From an uncultured Bacteroidota bacterium (GTDB lineage Bacteria > Bacteroidota > Bacteroidia > Chitinophagales > Chitinophagaceae), in contig CAIRYK010000069.1 in assembly GCA_903882805.1 (NCBI GenBank), positions 44,329 through 108,328 on the forward strand: a stretch of DNA of 64,000 nucleotides. Direction: 5' to 3'. The notes under the pieces are model-generated. The model did no database searches, had not been told where the DNA came from, and saw only the letters and a program-made list of their open reading frames with translations. Shown piece by piece: positions 35,052 to 43,907 of the stretch. Position 1 is the first letter of the stretch; every line of letters starts with the position of its first letter. Both the position numbers and the translations under genes were made by a program.

Positions 35052-36000
35052 AAATATTGATAATACCGGATTTGGTCCGAATAGCAGCGTCGAGGGCGGA
35101 CGTTTGATTAATCCGGATGGTTCCACAAATCTACGCAAGCGAGGATTACCTATTTGGGAGCGCATCAGCATCTACCATACTTTATTGCGTATGGATCGCG
35201 GTCCATTTTTCTTCTGGATTTTTTTGTTCTATACTTCTATAAATGTTGTTTTTGCAAGTATCTATTTCTTCATAGGCGTAAATAATTTATCAGGCATAGA
35301 CCCTGCGCAAACAGCTTTTCAGCAATTTACTGCTGCATTCTTTTTTAGTTCTCAAACATTAACAACTGTGGGGTATGGTCATGTTGCGCCATCGGGCATG
35401 ATGACAAACATCGTAGCTTCTACAGAGTCGTTGTTGGGTATACTTGCCTTTGCTGTTGTTACGGGGCTCATTTACGGACGATTCTCGCGTCCTCGCGCCT
35501 ACCTTAGGTTTAGTGGCAATTTACTTGTGTCGCCTTTCAAAAGCAGCACGGCGCTTATGTTTCGTACTGCTACCTACAAAAACAACCACCTGACCGATGT
35601 GGAAGCCCAAATGACGGTAGCCCTTCATGTTACTGAAAACGGCAAAATAGTAACGAGATTCTACCAACTTCCGCTCGAAATTTCTAAGATCAATTCGTTG
35701 GCGCTTAGCTGGACAATTGTACACCCTATAAACGAAGAAAGCCCGTTGTATAATTTCACGGAAGAAGATATTAAGAACAGCAAGATGGAGGTAATAGTAA
35801 CCATTAAAGCTTTCGATGATCATTTTTCTAATGTTGTCATGCAGCGCACATCTTATACTTACAATCAGGTAGTTTTCGGCGGCCGCTTCTTACCAATGTT
35901 TGAACGAGCGCAATCGGGACAGTACACGCTGTTAGAACTTGATAAGATAAACACTCACGAGCGCGTTGTTTTGCCACAACGAGTATTCTCGGAAAACTAA
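35020..36000 (+). CDS. Inward rectifier potassium channel (KirBac type)
   Basis: 326 residues with the Kir layout: slide helix around LPIWERISIYHTLLRMDR, outer helix, pore helix with the selectivity filter TVGYG at 116-120, inner helix, then a C-terminal immunoglobulin-like cytoplasmic domain (FRTATYKNNHLTDVEAQMTV). It conducts K+ across the inner membrane. The start lies inside the end of the flippase gene, suggesting translational coupling. Confidence 0.95.
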   Translation: MAGSNHRNRFRNIDNTGFGPNSSVEGGRLINPDGSTNLRKRGLPIWERISIYHTLLRMDRGPFFFWIFLFYTSINVVFASIYFFIGVNNLSGIDPAQTAFQQFTAAFFFSSQTLTTVGYGHVAPSGMMTNIVASTESLLGILAFAVVTGLIYGRFSRPRAYLRFSGNLLVSPFKSSTALMFRTATYKNNHLTDVEAQMTVALHVTENGKIVTRFYQLPLEISKINSLALSWTIVHPINEESPLYNFTEEDIKNSKMEVIVTIKAFDDHFSNVVMQRTSYTYNQVVFGGRFLPMFERAQSGQYTLLELDKINTHERVVLPQRVFSEN

Positions 36001-36121
36001 CGTTACAGCACGAATAATGAGCTTCCTACACTAAGCTACTTTAGCAACCGGTCTTAAATAACCAAAATCACGTATCTTTGACCACTTTTGTAATTACCAA
36101 CTGACCTACTAAATAACAAAT

Positions 36122-37429
36122 TTGAAAACAAGAACTTTAAGAAAAGATAAGGTTAACATTATAACGCTTGGTTGCTCTAAAAACATGGTAGATAGCGAGG
36201 CGCTTGGTGGGCAATTGCATGCAAACGGTATAAACGTTACCCACGAAAATCGAAGGCTGGACCATAATATAGTTGTGGTGAATACTTGCGGTTTTATTGA
36301 CAAAGCCAAGGAAGAAAGTGTTAACACCATTCTTGAGCAAGTAAACCTAAAAAAGAAAGGTAAGTTAGATAAAGTCTATGTTACCGGCTGCCTGAGCGAA
36401 AGATACCGCAACGACTTACTCAAGGAAATACCTGAAGTAGATGCCTGGTTTGGCACAATGGAGTTGCCACAAATGCTTAAACAACTGAATGCCGACTATA
36501 AAGCAGAACTGATAGGAGAACGCTTGCTGAGCACTCCGAAACATTATGCTTATTTGAAGATTTCGGAAGGATGCAACCGAACTTGTTCTTTCTGCGCAAT
36601 ACCATTAATGCGCGGTAACCATGTGTCTAAAACGATAGAAGAAGTGCTTGCGGAAGCTAGACGCCTCGTGAAAATGGGCGTAAAAGAGATAATGCTCATT
36701 GCTCAGGAACTTACCTATTACGGACTTGATATCTACAAAAAACGAGCTCTTTCTGATTTATTAAAATATCTGTCAGATATCCCAGGTTTAGAATGGATCC
36801 GACTACATTATGCCTATCCTTCGAAATTTCCGCTGGATATTCTGGACGTAATGCGTGAGCGCGAGAATATTTGCAACTATCTGGATATGCCATTGCAGCA
36901 CATATCGGACAATATGCTTCAGGCAATGAAACGCCAGATAACGCGCGCTGAAATTACTGACCTTATTGCCAATGTGCGCGACAGAGTGCCGGGAATTTGT
37001 ATACGCACTACTTTGATTACTGGCTTCCCTAGCGAAACAAGGGACGACGTGGAAGACATGAAACGTTTTCTTGAAGAGGTGCGCCTGGACAGGGTAGGTA
37101 TCTTCACCTATTCGCATGAAGAAAACACAACTGCCTATCTGTTAGAAGACAATATACCTGCCGATGAAAAGGAGATGCGCGCTCAGGAAATTATGGAGGT
37201 GCAACAGGAAATCAGTTACGAGAAAAATCAAGAAAAAATAGGCAATACTTACAAAGTAATTATTGATAAAAAGGAGTCGGGCAGATATCTTGGTCGCACT
37301 GAATTCGACAGTGTAGAGGTAGATAATGAAGTTGTAATTAACAGTGAAACCGAATTGCCAATAGGCGAATTTGTACAAGTAAAAATCACCAAGGCTTTCG
37401 ATTATGATCTGGAAGGCGAAGTAATATAA
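36122..37429 (+). CDS. rimO: Ribosomal protein S12 methylthiotransferase RimO
   Basis: 435 residues. A radical SAM methylthiotransferase that modifies the conserved Asp of ribosomal protein S12. The N-terminal domain has cluster cysteines at 18 (TLGCSKN), 56 (NTCGFID) and 90 (TGCLSER). The radical SAM motif CNRTCSFC gives Cys151, 155 and 158. A C-terminal TRAM domain follows. The start is TTG at 36122: an in-frame stop lies just upstream and the protein begins as expected (MKTRTLRKDKVNIITLG). A consensus -7 element (TATCTTTG) is at 36073-36080. Confidence 0.97.
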   Translation: MKTRTLRKDKVNIITLGCSKNMVDSEALGGQLHANGINVTHENRRLDHNIVVVNTCGFIDKAKEESVNTILEQVNLKKKGKLDKVYVTGCLSERYRNDLLKEIPEVDAWFGTMELPQMLKQLNADYKAELIGERLLSTPKHYAYLKISEGCNRTCSFCAIPLMRGNHVSKTIEEVLAEARRLVKMGVKEIMLIAQELTYYGLDIYKKRALSDLLKYLSDIPGLEWIRLHYAYPSKFPLDILDVMRERENICNYLDMPLQHISDNMLQAMKRQITRAEITDLIANVRDRVPGICIRTTLITGFPSETRDDVEDMKRFLEEVRLDRVGIFTYSHEENTTAYLLEDNIPADEKEMRAQEIMEVQQEISYEKNQEKIGNTYKVIIDKKESGRYLGRTEFDSVEVDNEVVINSETELPIGEFVQVKITKAFDYDLEGEVI

Positions 37430-37475
37430 CTCAATTAAAAAAGCCGGCTTATCGCCGGCTTTTTTAATTGAGTTA
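37427..37475. terminator. Bidirectional terminator with 22-bp perfect arms
   Basis: Arms at 37427-37448 and 37454-37475 are perfectly complementary around a 5-nt loop, with a GCCGGC core flanked by A6/T6. The left arm begins with the rimO stop codon itself. It ends both rimO and the convergent yajQ gene. Confidence 0.95.
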
Positions 37476-37487
37476 TTGTAGATCCTA

Positions 37488-37979
37488 TTAAGACTTCATG
37501 TTAATAAACTGTAGAGGCAAATCTATATTAGAGGTTCGGCAAAGCTGTATAACGTCTTGTAAATCATCTATTTTCTTAGCCGTAACTCTTATTATATCGT
37601 CCATAATGGCAGCCTGCACTTTTAGTCCGCTATCTTTGATAATCTTCACTATTTTCTTGGCATAGTCTTTATCAATGCCATTTTTAATCACCACCGTTTT
37701 GCGCAGGTATTTTCCAGAGCCTGTAGGTTCTTTACTCATATCGAAGCTTGTGGCTTCAATTCCCTGACGCATAGAGCGTGTTAGTAATATTTCTTCCAGT
37801 TGCTTCAGTTTCATATCACTCTCTACTTCTATGGCAATCGTCATGTCTTTTTTGTTGAGTTCTAATTGCACGTGGGTGCCTTTAAAATCAAATCGATTGT
37901 CAATTTCTTTCTTGGCAATATTTACTGCGTTATCTAAAGTTTGCAGATCTACTTTACTGGCTATATCGAATGATGGCAT
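37488..37979 (-). CDS. yajQ: YajQ family nucleotide-binding protein
   Basis: 163 residues, full family length. It starts MPSFDIASKVDLQTLDNAVN, contains RFDFKGTHVQLEL and SMRQGIEATSFDM, and ends with LPLQFINMKS, all YajQ signatures. Two ferredoxin-like folds bind nucleotides; some members bind cyclic di-GMP and act with transcription factors. Cytoplasmic. It shares a strong terminator with rimO. Confidence 0.96.
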   Translation of the reverse strand: MPSFDIASKVDLQTLDNAVNIAKKEIDNRFDFKGTHVQLELNKKDMTIAIEVESDMKLKQLEEILLTRSMRQGIEATSFDMSKEPTGSGKYLRKTVVIKNGIDKDYAKKIVKIIKDSGLKVQAAIMDDIIRVTAKKIDDLQDVIQLCRTSNIDLPLQFINMKS

Positions 37980-38055
37980 GGTATTAAATTATGTAACGTA
38001 AAATTAAAAAACAAAGTGAATAACAAAAAGGGGTTGAAGGATTTTAGCAAATTGG

Positions 38056-41000
38056 TTATTTATAATAAACATTATAAAAACCAAAATAAGGAGTAGCATT
38101 TTTATCGTCGAACATTTTTTTGTAGTTGTAGGCCGATATCACCAATGGTCTGATTTCTGTGTCTTTAAAATCACCAAATATTGCTGCTTCCTTGATGTCG
38201 GCAAGGTATTTCTTGGCTTGTTCTGCATTTGCGAATTTCCTTACAACAAGCGCTCCCTGATCTGCGCCGTAAAAATCGAGCAATAACTCCAGCCCAGCGT
38301 CATTATATTTTTTGGAGTTGAACGATTGTACAGCTTTCTTAGCGGAGGCAGTACGCGAATCAATACCCGGCAGAACAAGCACGAAATAATGTTCTTTGTC
38401 TGCGGCATAGGTGTATGCATCCGGTATTTCGGGCGGAGGAGGTGGGGTTGCAGCCTTTTCAGCCTTGGCTTTCGCAATATCAGCTTCTTTTTTTGCTTCT
38501 TCAGCTTTTGCTATTGCAGGGTCCACCGGAGGCGTTTCCTTGTACCACGATGGTTTTCCTCCGTTTCTTACTTGTTTTATATACTCCTTTACCGTTGTAG
38601 CCCACGGAGTTAGCGTATCGGCTGGGTAGGCTTTTAGGAAGTCCGATATCACGCTATCTGCTTGATTAAAGTTACCTGCCCCGGCATAACTCATAGCCTC
38701 TGCTACCTGGAATCTTTTGATAAAAACATAATCATCAAATTGCTTTTTAGCAATATTGATGTGCATTAGCGCTTCGGTATATTGATGCTGCAAAATGAGC
38801 GCATAGGTTTCATCAAAATACGCAGAAACAGATTTTCCAGCTACCAGTGCATCCTGCTTGCTTTCACTGTTTTTGGGGCGAAGCAGTGGCGCATATTGAG
38901 AATCAGGAAAACGCTCCAACAATTCTTTACTATATGCCTGCGCTTTATCCAGCTTATTTTGCTTTATGGCAATCTGATAGCGAAGGTACAATTCCTCTTC
39001 TTTCTGATTATGGTCGGAATAACGAGTATTGAGCGTATCGAGTGTATGAGTAGCCTGTTTATAATCTTCGAGTTGTTTAAAGTAGCCCTTTGCAAGCATA
39101 ATGTATGCCTTCTGTTCTATTTTAGCAGCGTTCAGCCTTTGTGCATCTGTATTCGGGATTTTAGCCAGCAAACTCGCTTCTGTAGGCAAGCCGTTTTCTT
39201 TCGATGTTACTTCTGCAATTTCATCTTCTCCACCGCCATTTTGACTGCCATTCGGATTACCAGAACCATTACTGCCAGCAGCACGGCGCCAATTGTCTGT
39301 AAGTGGCCTGCTGCCCCATTTACGGGTAAAGTCGGCCTTGCCTTGCTGCATAAGTGTCGGATTACCAAAATACCAGTTAGAAGCCTCGCGGTTATCTCCG
39401 CTTCCGTCGTCTGCCGGTTGGCTGTTTGCTCCGCCAGCTTCTGCAAGTGTGGCGCTATCTCTTTGTTTCTTTTCCAGATAATTTAAATACTTTCTTACCG
39501 CCGACTGCTGCTCTCGCTTACTCAACCGCGCTAGTCCTAACAAGCTATCCTGATCGTGTATGATTTGGGTTGGTCCGGAAATATCTGCAAGTCCTTTGTT
39601 CCTATGCACAGCGGCAGCTACAGCAGCATCTTTTGTACCGCTAGGCGCGTACTTTGCAGCGCTGTCGTAGGCTCTTTTTGCATTGGGGTAGCGAGCAGTT
39701 GCATAGTATACATCGCCAAGAGCCGCATAAGAAATTGCTTTCTGCTTCTTTGTTGCTTTTGGCATAATAGCGCTACGCGTAAGGTAGTTGATAGCTTCTT
39801 CGTTTTTATTTGCCTTTGCAGCCAGCTTACCCAACACATAATAAACTTGATCGTAGTAGTTTACATATTTGGCGTCCGTTAGTACATTTTTGAGCGGCTT
39901 CATAGCTTCTACAATATTCCCGCCGCACTGCAATTTGTTGTAGGCAATATTTTTGCGGGCATAAAAATCCATTTCCAGTTTTGGATAATAGGTTAGTACC
40001 TGCTCAAATTTAGCTACAGCTCCTTTGCAGTCTCCTGCATTCTGCAATAACTGACCGTTTAAAAAAGCGGCGCGCAACCGTAACCAGTTTGGTAAATTAT
40101 TGTCTGCCGCAGCAATCGAGAGTTGTTTGGCAGCTTCTTCATCGTTTTTCTCAGTGAGGTATGCAAAAGCCTTTTCCAGGGCTAATCTTCCTTTCAATTC
40201 AGAGGGGAAATGCGGGTCCGTCTCTACAAGCGAAAGTATAGATTCTCCATTTTCAACTTGATTTGATTGCGTGTAAGTACGCGCAAGCCATAAAATAGCT
40301 TCGTTATGTACAGATTTATGTTTCAGAAAATCTAACCAAGAGTGTTTTTGGTCTTCCATGATCGAAGGTCCACCTTTCGATTTAGGGGCGTTATTGTAAC
40401 CGCCTCCTTTTGATGCGCTTTTTTTCTTGGCCTCTTCATCGGCGCTGATTATGTACCTGAACGCTATAGCTGCGTTTTCGTAACTACCCTTGTAATAATA
40501 TGCCTGACCTAACAGCAAATATAGATCATTGGACCACTTCACCCTTGGGTCATGAATTTGAATACCCACTGACACCTTCCGTACGATACTGTCCATATCG
40601 GCAGAGAGTAGGGTAGAATCTCGATTGGGATCGAAAGAATATAGCCCTATGAGCGAATCATAATTCTCTTTTTGCGTTCGCTGCATATTTACCATAGCCT
40701 CCTCCATCTTCTTGTTGGCGTTGTAGTAGTAGTTGTAGTGCGTAAACGAGTTTTGCAATAACCTACGCAATGGTCCCCATTTCTTCTTAAGCATCGATTT
40801 GTTCGACCACGCTTCGTGCTTAGCCTTAATTTTCAATTCCAACTTTAGCTTGTTATCGCTTTCCTTCTTCTTTTCCTTTGCCTTGGCTAGTTTTTCTTTG
40901 TCTGCTTTTACTTTTGCCAGACTATCTGTACGATTTTTACGCACAAGCTTGATACTGTCTAAATGCTTGGTTCTTACAGTTTTAGTACTGTCCATCACAT

Positions 41001-41646
41001 GTTTACGTACAAGCTTCGAGCTGTCAAGCGAATGTTTTCTAACCTTTGCTATGCTATCTCTAAAATCTTTCTGCTTTATTCGTATACGCTCCGACCTATC
41101 GTGTTTTGCAATTGCAACACTATCGGCATATCTCTTAGATGTTTTATATTTTTTAATTTTAGCTACACTGTCCGCCCTCTTTTTCTGAACACTCTTTATC
41201 GCTTCAGTTTTTGTTTTACGCGTATTAGCTATGCTATCGGTTAATGATTTGCGAAGGCTTTGCACCGAGTCCATATGCGCCTGACGCACTTTTTTTACAG
41301 CATTGGTTTTGCGCAATCGTACTTTGGCTACACTGTCTTTGTATTTCTGGCTCTCTTTATATTTTCGGATTGCGGTTACACTATCTGTTTTATGCTTGCG
41401 CGCGCTTTGCGTGCTTTCGGAAATATGTTGCCTTGCCAGTCGGGCGCTATCTGTTCGGTAAGCGCGTTCTATTCTTATACTATCTGCTATACGAGCACGC
41501 TCTATACGCATACTGTCCTGATTGACCTTGCGGCTGGTGTCGGGCATATCATACCACTCGGTGTCGACCGGTATGGCATGCATATTGCCAATACCGTTGA
41601 ACAACAGCAGACAAAGTATAATAATAGCAACTATTCTAAACCTCAA
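38056..41646 (-). CDS. PorW/SprE-like TPR protein with long hendecad repeat region
   Basis: 1196 residues. After a hydrophobic N-terminus, residues 45-270 are a charged helical region built on 11-residue repeats with DS at the start and RK near position 7-8. Then a segment (FTHYNYYYNANKKMEEAM, YDSLIGLYSFDPNRDS) matches the T9SS/gliding-associated PorW/SprE family, followed by many TPRs and a C-terminal SPOR-like domain (HYFVLVLPGID). The start is probably TTG at 41646; no ATG fits. Such proteins link the T9SS motor to periplasmic partners, which agrees with the T9SS substrates at the window start. The hendecad extension is unusual. Confidence 0.85.
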   Translation of the reverse strand: MRFRIVAIIILCLLLFNGIGNMHAIPVDTEWYDMPDTSRKVNQDSMRIERARIADSIRIERAYRTDSARLARQHISESTQSARKHKTDSVTAIRKYKESQKYKDSVAKVRLRKTNAVKKVRQAHMDSVQSLRKSLTDSIANTRKTKTEAIKSVQKKRADSVAKIKKYKTSKRYADSVAIAKHDRSERIRIKQKDFRDSIAKVRKHSLDSSKLVRKHVMDSTKTVRTKHLDSIKLVRKNRTDSLAKVKADKEKLAKAKEKKKESDNKLKLELKIKAKHEAWSNKSMLKKKWGPLRRLLQNSFTHYNYYYNANKKMEEAMVNMQRTQKENYDSLIGLYSFDPNRDSTLLSADMDSIVRKVSVGIQIHDPRVKWSNDLYLLLGQAYYYKGSYENAAIAFRYIISADEEAKKKSASKGGGYNNAPKSKGGPSIMEDQKHSWLDFLKHKSVHNEAILWLARTYTQSNQVENGESILSLVETDPHFPSELKGRLALEKAFAYLTEKNDEEAAKQLSIAAADNNLPNWLRLRAAFLNGQLLQNAGDCKGAVAKFEQVLTYYPKLEMDFYARKNIAYNKLQCGGNIVEAMKPLKNVLTDAKYVNYYDQVYYVLGKLAAKANKNEEAINYLTRSAIMPKATKKQKAISYAALGDVYYATARYPNAKRAYDSAAKYAPSGTKDAAVAAAVHRNKGLADISGPTQIIHDQDSLLGLARLSKREQQSAVRKYLNYLEKKQRDSATLAEAGGANSQPADDGSGDNREASNWYFGNPTLMQQGKADFTRKWGSRPLTDNWRRAAGSNGSGNPNGSQNGGGEDEIAEVTSKENGLPTEASLLAKIPNTDAQRLNAAKIEQKAYIMLAKGYFKQLEDYKQATHTLDTLNTRYSDHNQKEEELYLRYQIAIKQNKLDKAQAYSKELLERFPDSQYAPLLRPKNSESKQDALVAGKSVSAYFDETYALILQHQYTEALMHINIAKKQFDDYVFIKRFQVAEAMSYAGAGNFNQADSVISDFLKAYPADTLTPWATTVKEYIKQVRNGGKPSWYKETPPVDPAIAKAEEAKKEADIAKAKAEKAATPPPPPEIPDAYTYAADKEHYFVLVLPGIDSRTASAKKAVQSFNSKKYNDAGLELLLDFYGADQGALVVRKFANAEQAKKYLADIKEAAIFGDFKDTEIRPLVISAYNYKKMFDDKNATPYFGFYNVYYK

Positions 41647-41885
41647 TTTAAGCTTACATTTTCTCGGTACTGTAACGCTAATGGAGCGAAATTATTATAT
41701 AAATATCGTCCTCCAGTCGGCACATTCAGCGTAAACTTCAAAATTAATCAAAAAAAGAAGTCTGCCTACAGTTTGGTAGCTTTGCACTCACAAAACAGGC
41801 GCCTATTCACAACAAAAAGAAGCCTTTTGTCTAAATGTCGTTTTGAATTAAAGACGTTGTCGCGCTTATCCAAATTAATCGAACC

Positions 41886-42098
41886 ATGAACAAAGAGCCA
41901 AACCGTTCGAACAGCGTTATGAAATATGCAGGACTTGCCACCCAATGGATGGTTATGTTATCGATTGCGGTATGGGGTGGCATGAAACTGGATAAACAAT
42001 TTCCCTGGAAAGCGCCAATATTTGTAATTTTGCTCCCTGTCCTTGCATTAGGATTATCGTTCTGGCAATTGCTCAACGAGTTAAACACAAAAAAATAA
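41886..42098 (+). CDS. atpZ: AtpZ/AtpI family small membrane protein
   Basis: 70 residues with two transmembrane helices (ATQWMVMLSIAVWGGMKL and IFVILLPVLALGLSFWQL), matching the AtpZ/AtpI family that assists F-type ATP synthase assembly or ion supply. The upstream region contains TAGCTTTG (41777-41784), a -7 match. It overlaps the next gene by one base. The ATP synthase F0 genes that normally follow are not here. Confidence 0.85.
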   Translation: MNKEPNRSNSVMKYAGLATQWMVMLSIAVWGGMKLDKQFPWKAPIFVILLPVLALGLSFWQLLNELNTKK

Positions 42099-42469
42099 TG
42101 AGAAATACGTACTTATCTGTCACCATCATCATATTTGCAGCCCTAACAATTATATTTTCATTATTAATGAAGGTAGCTCCAGATTACAATTTCATGGTTC
42201 TTGAAATTGGCAACTTGATTATGGGCGCTTTATCGGTTATAACCTATTTTATGGTTATGCGTAGCATGGATAGAGTACAGTCTTTTGTTAGGGGAGTTTC
42301 GGGTTCGTCCTTTCTTCGCCTTATGGTATGCATGGTTGCTATTCTAATTTACATTGTTTTAAATCGCACACATATTCATAAGCCTACTGTCTTTGTACTT
42401 TTTGGAATCTATGCGATATATACCACCGCCGAAACCCTGTTGCTTACGAAAATCGCTAAACAGAAATAG
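42098..42469 (+). CDS. Small four-helix membrane protein downstream of atpZ
   Basis: 123 residues, four predicted transmembrane helices, start overlapping the atpZ stop (TAATG). In position and size it resembles the unnamed gene found between atpZ and atpB in Bacteroidota ATP synthase clusters, which gives a tentative link to F0 assembly. No catalytic motif is visible. Confidence 0.8.
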   Translation: MRNTYLSVTIIIFAALTIIFSLLMKVAPDYNFMVLEIGNLIMGALSVITYFMVMRSMDRVQSFVRGVSGSSFLRLMVCMVAILIYIVLNRTHIHKPTVFVLFGIYAIYTTAETLLLTKIAKQK

Positions 42470-42577
42470 ACATTGTGGTGCAATCCAATAATAAGAAAGT
42501 ATAGCTAAAAATTGAGTTACTGTTTTTTAGTAGAATGTGAAACCAGGCAGCATTAACGATTGCGAGTAGTATTGAAT

Positions 42578-43234
42578 ATGAAAAAACAGGAAACATCGAT
42601 TCAATTTTTAGATCAGTTTTTACCTCCCGGCGCTTTCGAACACGTCGCACCTTTTTTTCAATCGCATATTATTCACCTCACATTAACGCACGAACGTAAA
42701 AGCGTAATGGGCGATTACAGGCATCCATGGCGAGCTAACCCACACCATAGAATAAGTGTAAACGCTACGCTTAATCCATACAGCTTTTTGGTAACACTAC
42801 TGCACGAACTGGCACATATGCGCACCTATATTCATTTTCAAAATAGAGTGCAACCACATGGCAAAGAATGGAAGGAAGAATTCAGGAAAATACTCGTAGA
42901 CTTTATTGGTAAGCGACTGTTTCCACCAGATGTAGAGAAGGCGCTGATAGCCTATTTGCATAATCCGGCCGCGAGCACCTGCACCGACCCACATCTATAC
43001 AAAGCGCTCTATAAATACGATAAACGTAAATCAGGTCATCAACTTGTTGAAAGTTTTAAAATCAAGGCGTGTTTTGCTACTGATGATGGGCAAATTTTCA
43101 GGATGGAAGAAAAAATGCGAACCAGATACCGTTGTAAAAGTTTGCATTCAGGGAAAATGTATTTGTTTCAAGGCATTATGGAGGTAAGGGCTGTAGAAAA
43201 TGAAGTGGCAGAGCGACAACCATTTTATAGATGA
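42578..43234 (+). CDS. SprT-like zinc metalloprotease domain protein
   Basis: 218 residues from the ATG at 42578; a TTG at 42560 is an alternative. The zinc motif HELAH lies at 76-80, followed by a downstream His in VQPHGKEWKEEF, as in SprT/Spartan domains. The C-terminal part (RYRCKSLHSGKMYLF) resembles the family's zinc-ribbon region but with only one clear Cys. The function is unknown; Spartan relatives cleave DNA-protein crosslinks. Confidence 0.9.
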   Translation: MKKQETSIQFLDQFLPPGAFEHVAPFFQSHIIHLTLTHERKSVMGDYRHPWRANPHHRISVNATLNPYSFLVTLLHELAHMRTYIHFQNRVQPHGKEWKEEFRKILVDFIGKRLFPPDVEKALIAYLHNPAASTCTDPHLYKALYKYDKRKSGHQLVESFKIKACFATDDGQIFRMEEKMRTRYRCKSLHSGKMYLFQGIMEVRAVENEVAERQPFYR

Positions 43235-43317
43235 TGGCTATAGCTCCATAGCATTTTCATTGTTCGCCGTCAGTCAATTGGACGGAATTTATTGACTGTT
43301 TTTAGCTGCGAAGTTTC

Positions 43318-43325
43318 TATTTTTA
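43318..43325 (+). promoter_or_regulatory. -7 element 4 nt before ATG (predicted leaderless gene)
   Basis: TATTTTTA is followed by CACA and then the ATG of the EVE gene at 43330. TTG at 43292-43294 could be the -33 element (23-nt spacer). A start site around the A of ATG would give a leaderless mRNA. Confidence 0.5.
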
Positions 43326-43329
43326 CACA

Positions 43330-43737
43330 ATGAACTACTGGTTAGTAAAGTCGGAGCCTTTTAAATATTCGTGGGACAAATTTGTTGCTGAAGGACATAC
43401 ATTTTGGGATGGCGTACGCAATTATGCAGCTAGAAATAATCTTAGGTCTATGGCAATAGGCGATCAGGTTTTATTTTATCACAGCAACGAAGGTTTGGCC
43501 ATTGTGGGTATTGCAGAGGTTGTAAAAGAAGCCTATCAGGACCCAACAACAGAAGATACAAATTGGGTAGTGGTAGAATTGAAGCCAGTGAAACCTTTAC
43601 CAATTCCAGTTACATTAGCTCAAATCAAGCAGGAGCAATCATTGGCAAATATGCAATTGGTTAAACTCAGCCGCCTTTCGGTGTGTGGCGTCACCGCCGA
43701 TGAGTTCAATATTATACTCAACATGGGTGGTTTGTAA
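43330..43737 (+). CDS. EVE domain protein
   Basis: 135 residues consisting of one EVE (PUA-like) domain: YWLVKSEPFKYSWD, then FWDGVRNYAARNNL and GDQVLFYHSNEG, and the late LVKLSRLSV. EVE domains bind modified bases in DNA or RNA; a stand-alone copy like this has no assigned pathway. No defence genes adjoin it. The ATG is 4 nt after a -7-like element. Confidence 0.95.
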   Translation: MNYWLVKSEPFKYSWDKFVAEGHTFWDGVRNYAARNNLRSMAIGDQVLFYHSNEGLAIVGIAEVVKEAYQDPTTEDTNWVVVELKPVKPLPIPVTLAQIKQEQSLANMQLVKLSRLSVCGVTADEFNIILNMGGL

Positions 43738-43907
43738 ACTGTTAGAGATGCCATAGGGTAGTTTGAGGCTTTGACTTAGAATGAGCACGCATAGCATAGT
43801 AGGTTGGTTTTTCAGGGAACTTGCATTTGCTTTTAAGTATTTGGTGTGAACCAATACGTGTTGTATTAAATTTTGTATCTTCACTTTAATAAATCGCTAC
43901 CAGCCAG

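Noticed and set aside
38782..39486. Plus-strand frame of 234 codons opposite the PorW-like gene
   Set aside because: Antisense to a well-supported TPR region; composition is Cys/Phe/Ile-rich as expected from reverse translation of Lys/Ala/Gln-rich coding sequence.
41260..41889. Plus-strand frame of 209 codons upstream of atpZ
   Set aside because: Mostly antisense to the hendecad region of the PorW-like gene; Cys/Tyr/Leu-rich shadow composition.
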